From contig CM034403.1 of the NCBI GenBank assembly GCA_019925095.2, positions 558,001 through 622,000 on the forward strand: DNA of 64,000 nucleotides, read 5' to 3'. Shown in pieces: positions 61,490-64,000 of the stretch. The notes under the pieces are model-generated. The model worked only from the letters and a program-made list of their open reading frames with translations, searched no databases and was not told the DNA's origin. The DNA comes from Dendrolimus kikuchii. Lineage: Eukaryota > Arthropoda > Insecta > Lepidoptera > Lasiocampidae. How positions within the stretch are numbered: position 1 is the stretch's first letter; every line of letters starts with the position of its first letter. The translations under genes were made by a program, and so were the position numbers.

Positions 61490-63076
61490 GTGATTCAAAG
61501 GGCCACAATTCTGACCCGAGTTCACAGACGTGCAGTGCACAATAGGGCGTCCCCCGCAGGCGACGCTCACCGATGCGCCCCCGTCGGTGTGAACTCTCGC
61601 GCATGCGGCGAAGGGGGCCGCCACCCTTCACGCAGCGCCAAACCTGGCGGGTCGAGAGGAGCAGAGTGCCGTATAGGCACGTGGAATGTGAGAGGTGGAA
61701 TGAAAGATAAGATGGACGAAATGATTGATATAATGAATGAGAGAAGCCTGGATGCCTTATGTCTGACAGAGACAAAGCGGAAGGGGTGCGACATCGATGA
61801 CCTCCCCGGTGGCATGCTTGCTCTGTGGTCCGGCGTGGACCTGGACGAGCGTGCAAGTGGGGGGGTAGGCGTCGTACTCTCAACCCGCTTTGTGTCTGGA
61901 GTAAAAGACTATTGTCTGGTGAACCCGAGACTTCTCTGGGTCCGTCTAAAACTGGGGATTACGCGAGTTTTTCTGGTCGCAGCTTATGCTCCCGTAAGCT
62001 CAGCGGATCCCCAAGAACTCGAGAAGTTTTGGGAGTCTGTGAGAGAAATTCTGGATCTGGCTGAAGGGAATGAAAGAATAATTATGTGTGGTGATCTTAA
62101 TGGCTGGGTGGGCACCAAACGAGACGGCCTTGAGGCTGTGCTTGGACCCTATGGTGACAAGAGAGTGAACGATGCTGGTAGGCCAATCATAGACGTATGC
62201 ATGGAAAGAAACTTGCTTGTGTCGAACACTTTATTCCATCATAAGGATATTCACACGTATACATGGGGAATGAATGATCAGAAAAGTATGATTGATCTGA
62301 TTTTAATAGATAGTCGCCTCCGAAACACAATAATGGATACAAGAGCCTACAGAGGCCCCACTCTTGAAACGGACCACTACCTGGTGATAAGCCGGTTTGT
62401 GGGCCTTTTCAGGAAGTGGAGACACTGGCGAGTGCGTACCAATTTCGGGGAGCTTGAAAGAATAAAGTGTGAAAAATTGGAAGATGTTAGTGTAAGGAGT
62501 ATGTATGCGCGCCTAGTCGAAGAAAGGCTTGCAAAAGCGGACTTCTCCGACTTAGATGTGGATAATGACTGGGATAGTATGAAAGAAAGTATAGTGGAAA
62601 GCGCAAAAGAAGCATGTGGATGCGCAAAGAGGCACATAACAACGAAAGGTGATGAATGGTGGGACGCGGATGTTAAATCCAGCGTAGAGAGAAAGAGAAA
62701 AGCCTGGCTGGATTATGTTGCTTCTTTGCAACAGAATGACAGTATGAAAGAGATGAAGAAAAAATTTTATCGCCTCTGCAAGAACGAAACCAAAGCTTTA
62801 GTGAAAGAGAAGCGCGAAAGTATAAAATTGAAAGAAGAAGAGAAGCTGACGGAGAACTTCAAGGCGAATACCAAACTCTTTTGGAGAGAGGTTAAGAAGT
62901 CTCGGGGTTGTTCGTCAGCTTCCAGAATGGAAAGAATAAAATCTAAAGCAGGGGACGTTCTTGCTAACCCACAAGAGGTGTTAGCGCGATGGAGTGAATA
63001 TTTTAGAGAAATGTATGATGATATCCTGGATGCTGGCACCTCGACTGAGTCTGTGCAGCCTGTCGCCCTGGTTTGA
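61490..63076 (+). CDS. RTE-type retrotransposon endonuclease and linker, truncated frame
   Basis: Encodes the apurinic-like endonuclease that nicks target DNA for target-primed reverse transcription. Residues (counted from base 61490): RIGTWNVRG at 61-69 with catalytic Asn66, Glu94 in LTETK, Tyr166 in AAYAPV, GDLNGWVG at 201-208 (Asp202, Asn204), SMIDLILID around 266-274, TDHYLV at 294-299 (Asp295, His296). Residues about 320-520 are a charged, partly coiled linker typical of RTE elements. The frame has no in-frame ATG before Met71 (base 61700), so the true start is probably missing or upstream of the truncation. At about 63070 a deletion joins the linker out of frame to the RT, giving a stop at 63074-63076. 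All key endonuclease residues are intact, but the element as a whole is dead. Confidence 0.92.
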   Translation: MIQRATILTRVHRRAVHNRASPAGDAHRCAPVGVNSRACGEGGRHPSRSAKPGGSRGAECRIGTWNVRGGMKDKMDEMIDIMNERSLDALCLTETKRKGCDIDDLPGGMLALWSGVDLDERASGGVGVVLSTRFVSGVKDYCLVNPRLLWVRLKLGITRVFLVAAYAPVSSADPQELEKFWESVREILDLAEGNERIIMCGDLNGWVGTKRDGLEAVLGPYGDKRVNDAGRPIIDVCMERNLLVSNTLFHHKDIHTYTWGMNDQKSMIDLILIDSRLRNTIMDTRAYRGPTLETDHYLVISRFVGLFRKWRHWRVRTNFGELERIKCEKLEDVSVRSMYARLVEERLAKADFSDLDVDNDWDSMKESIVESAKEACGCAKRHITTKGDEWWDADVKSSVERKRKAWLDYVASLQQNDSMKEMKKKFYRLCKNETKALVKEKRESIKLKEEEKLTENFKANTKLFWREVKKSRGCSSASRMERIKSKAGDVLANPQEVLARWSEYFREMYDDILDAGTSTESVQPVALV

Positions 63077-64000
63077 CGTCAATATTGGCGTCAGGCAGGG
63101 CTGCGTGCTGTCGGCTTTGCTGTTCATCCTATACCTGGACGATTGTCTCCAGAGAATAAGATTGATGGATGTTGGGGTGCGAATGAGTGATCTAGTTGTA
63201 AGCACCTTGCTTTATGCGGATGATGCCGTGCTTTTAGCCGAATCGCCATCAGAACTGCAAACACTAGTCACAATGATGAAAGATGACTGTCAGGCGAGAG
63301 GCTTACATTTGAATGCGAAGAAAACAAAGGTTATGGTGTTTGAAAGAGAAGAAACCAGAACGAATGCAAGGATAATGGTCGATGATGTTATGCTGGAGCA
63401 AGTGAATGAGTTTGTATATCTTGGATGTGCTTTTAGCAGGGATGGAAGGTACACCGCTGATATAGAAAGAAGAGTAAATTTGGGGAATAGTTTGAATGGA
63501 GCCTTAGGTAAACTTCTAGGCGCTAAGAACCTCAGCCAGAAGGCCCAGCTCGCCATACACAACGCGGTGCTGGTACCTACGCTCACGTATGGAAGCGAGA
63601 GTTGGGTATGGAAGAGAGAGCATGAAAGTAGAGTAAACGCGGTTGAGATGCGAGCACTGCGCAAAATCTGCGGAGTGACGCTCGCGGACCGCGTTCGTAA
63701 TACCGAAGTAAGAAAGAGAGTTGGTCTGAAAGAGAGTGTCGGGGTGAAGGTAAGGAAAGGAATGCTCCGGTGGTTCGGGCATGTGGAAAGAATGCATGAT
63801 GAAAGAATGACTAAACAGATATACAATGCAAAAGTGGATGGATGCAGAAGTCGTGGAAGGCCACGACACACCTTCCATGATCAAATTGATCGTGTACTAG
63901 CGGAGGGTGATGTCAGGAGCCTTAAGAACAGACGAGTGTGCATGACAAGAGTTATGAATGTCAAAGAAGCAAGTGAGGTGTGTAAGAATGGGCCTAAATG
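63069..64000 (+). pseudogene. RTE-W reverse transcriptase, N-terminal palm deleted
   Basis: Frame (+1 relative to the endonuclease) reads GVRQGCVLSALLFILYLDDC, then LLYADDAVLLAESPSELQTL with the YADD catalytic pair at about 63214-63225, thumb and C-terminus TLTYGSESWVWKREHESRVN, MLRWFGHVERMHDERMTKQI and GRPRHTFHDQIDRV. Open to the window edge at KNGPK. RT motifs upstream of GVRQGC, including the first catalytic aspartate, are absent. RTE reading frames are usually about 1000 codons, so roughly 150-250 codons seem lost. Confidence 0.92.

Larger units (their letters stand above)
61490..64000 (+). mobile_element. RTE-W long copy (internally deleted, runs off the window)
   Basis: Endonuclease and linker (61490-63070), deletion of the first part of the reverse transcriptase, then RT from FDVNIGVRQGCVLSALLF through the YADD motif to the last base. 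This is the template to which all other RTE-W fragments align. The 3' end lies outside the window. Confidence 0.94.

Noticed and set aside
5476..63884. Recurring antisense peptides such as MIMEGVSWPSTTSASIHFCI
   Set aside because: They are the antisense shadow of the RTE-W reverse-transcriptase C-terminus.

Overview
This window looks like a stretch of a lepidopteran (moth or butterfly) nuclear genome made almost entirely of transposable-element debris. The organism call is inferred from AT-rich sequence, many Helitron-like pieces ending in CTAGT, tRNA-headed SINEs, an RTE-type LINE with an (ATGT)n tail, and jockey/CR1-like and Bel/Pao-like fragments. I recognise no host protein gene, no rRNA and no functional tRNA gene. 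The open frames present are retrotransposon pieces or by-products of repeats.

Working names used below. RTE-W: an RTE-clade non-LTR retrotransposon; about 24 5'-truncated copies plus one long copy at the right edge (61490-64000) with an endonuclease domain and a partial reverse transcriptase. S300: a poly(A)-tailed, SINE-like retroposon of about 310 bp that runs from a CCGTGCAGG head to a TGCAATAAAA tail, with more than 30 copies. SINE-A and SINE-B: two tRNA-headed SINEs. HL-A to HL-F: non-autonomous Helitron-like families, most with a 3' CTAGT end. LTR-W: solo LTRs of about 410-465 bp (TGTTAC...GTAACA) with 4-bp ATAT-type duplications. TIR-430: an element of about 435 bp with terminal inverted repeats.

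Layout. 1-3100: an 8-bp satellite array, then Helitron-like pieces with RTE-W insertions. 3.4-5.7 kb: S300, TIR-430 and RTE-W. 5.9-9.1 kb: SINE-A, a 730-bp TIR element, HL-F and a 0.9-kb RTE-W copy. 9.2-13.1 kb: an HL cluster inside a direct duplication, an LTR-W with a nested LINE, SINE-B and RTE-W. 13.5-16.0 kb: S300 pair, then a 34-bp minisatellite flanked by a clean and a mosaic copy of the same 0.6-kb segment. 16-32 kb: mixed S300, HL, RTE-W and LTR-W, often nested. 32.8-36 kb: jockey/CR1-like LINE fragment, foldback element, TIR-430. 36-41 kb: S300, SINE-B, LTR-W, and a 32-bp minisatellite carrying CACGTG in nearly every unit. 41-50 kb: chimeric retrocopies, a perfect 48-bp palindrome, LTR-W, TIR-430, tandem HL-A. 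50.7-57.8 kb: nested retroposons with clear target-site duplications, and a broken Bel/Pao-like gag. 58-64 kb: LTR-W, S300 pairs and the long RTE-W.

How the parts relate. RTE-W probably supplied its own truncated copies and may have mobilised other retroposons. At least eight RTE-W insertions are flanked by direct repeats of 12 bp (exact or one mismatch), which is unusually regular for an RTE-type element. S300 copies are nested in LTR-W, HL-A and TIR-430 and so are among the younger layers. Several palindromes lie exactly at element junctions. The strangest locus is 14257-15988, where one copy of a segment is peppered with pieces of the neighbouring minisatellite; this could be a real conversion process or a consensus artefact of assembly.
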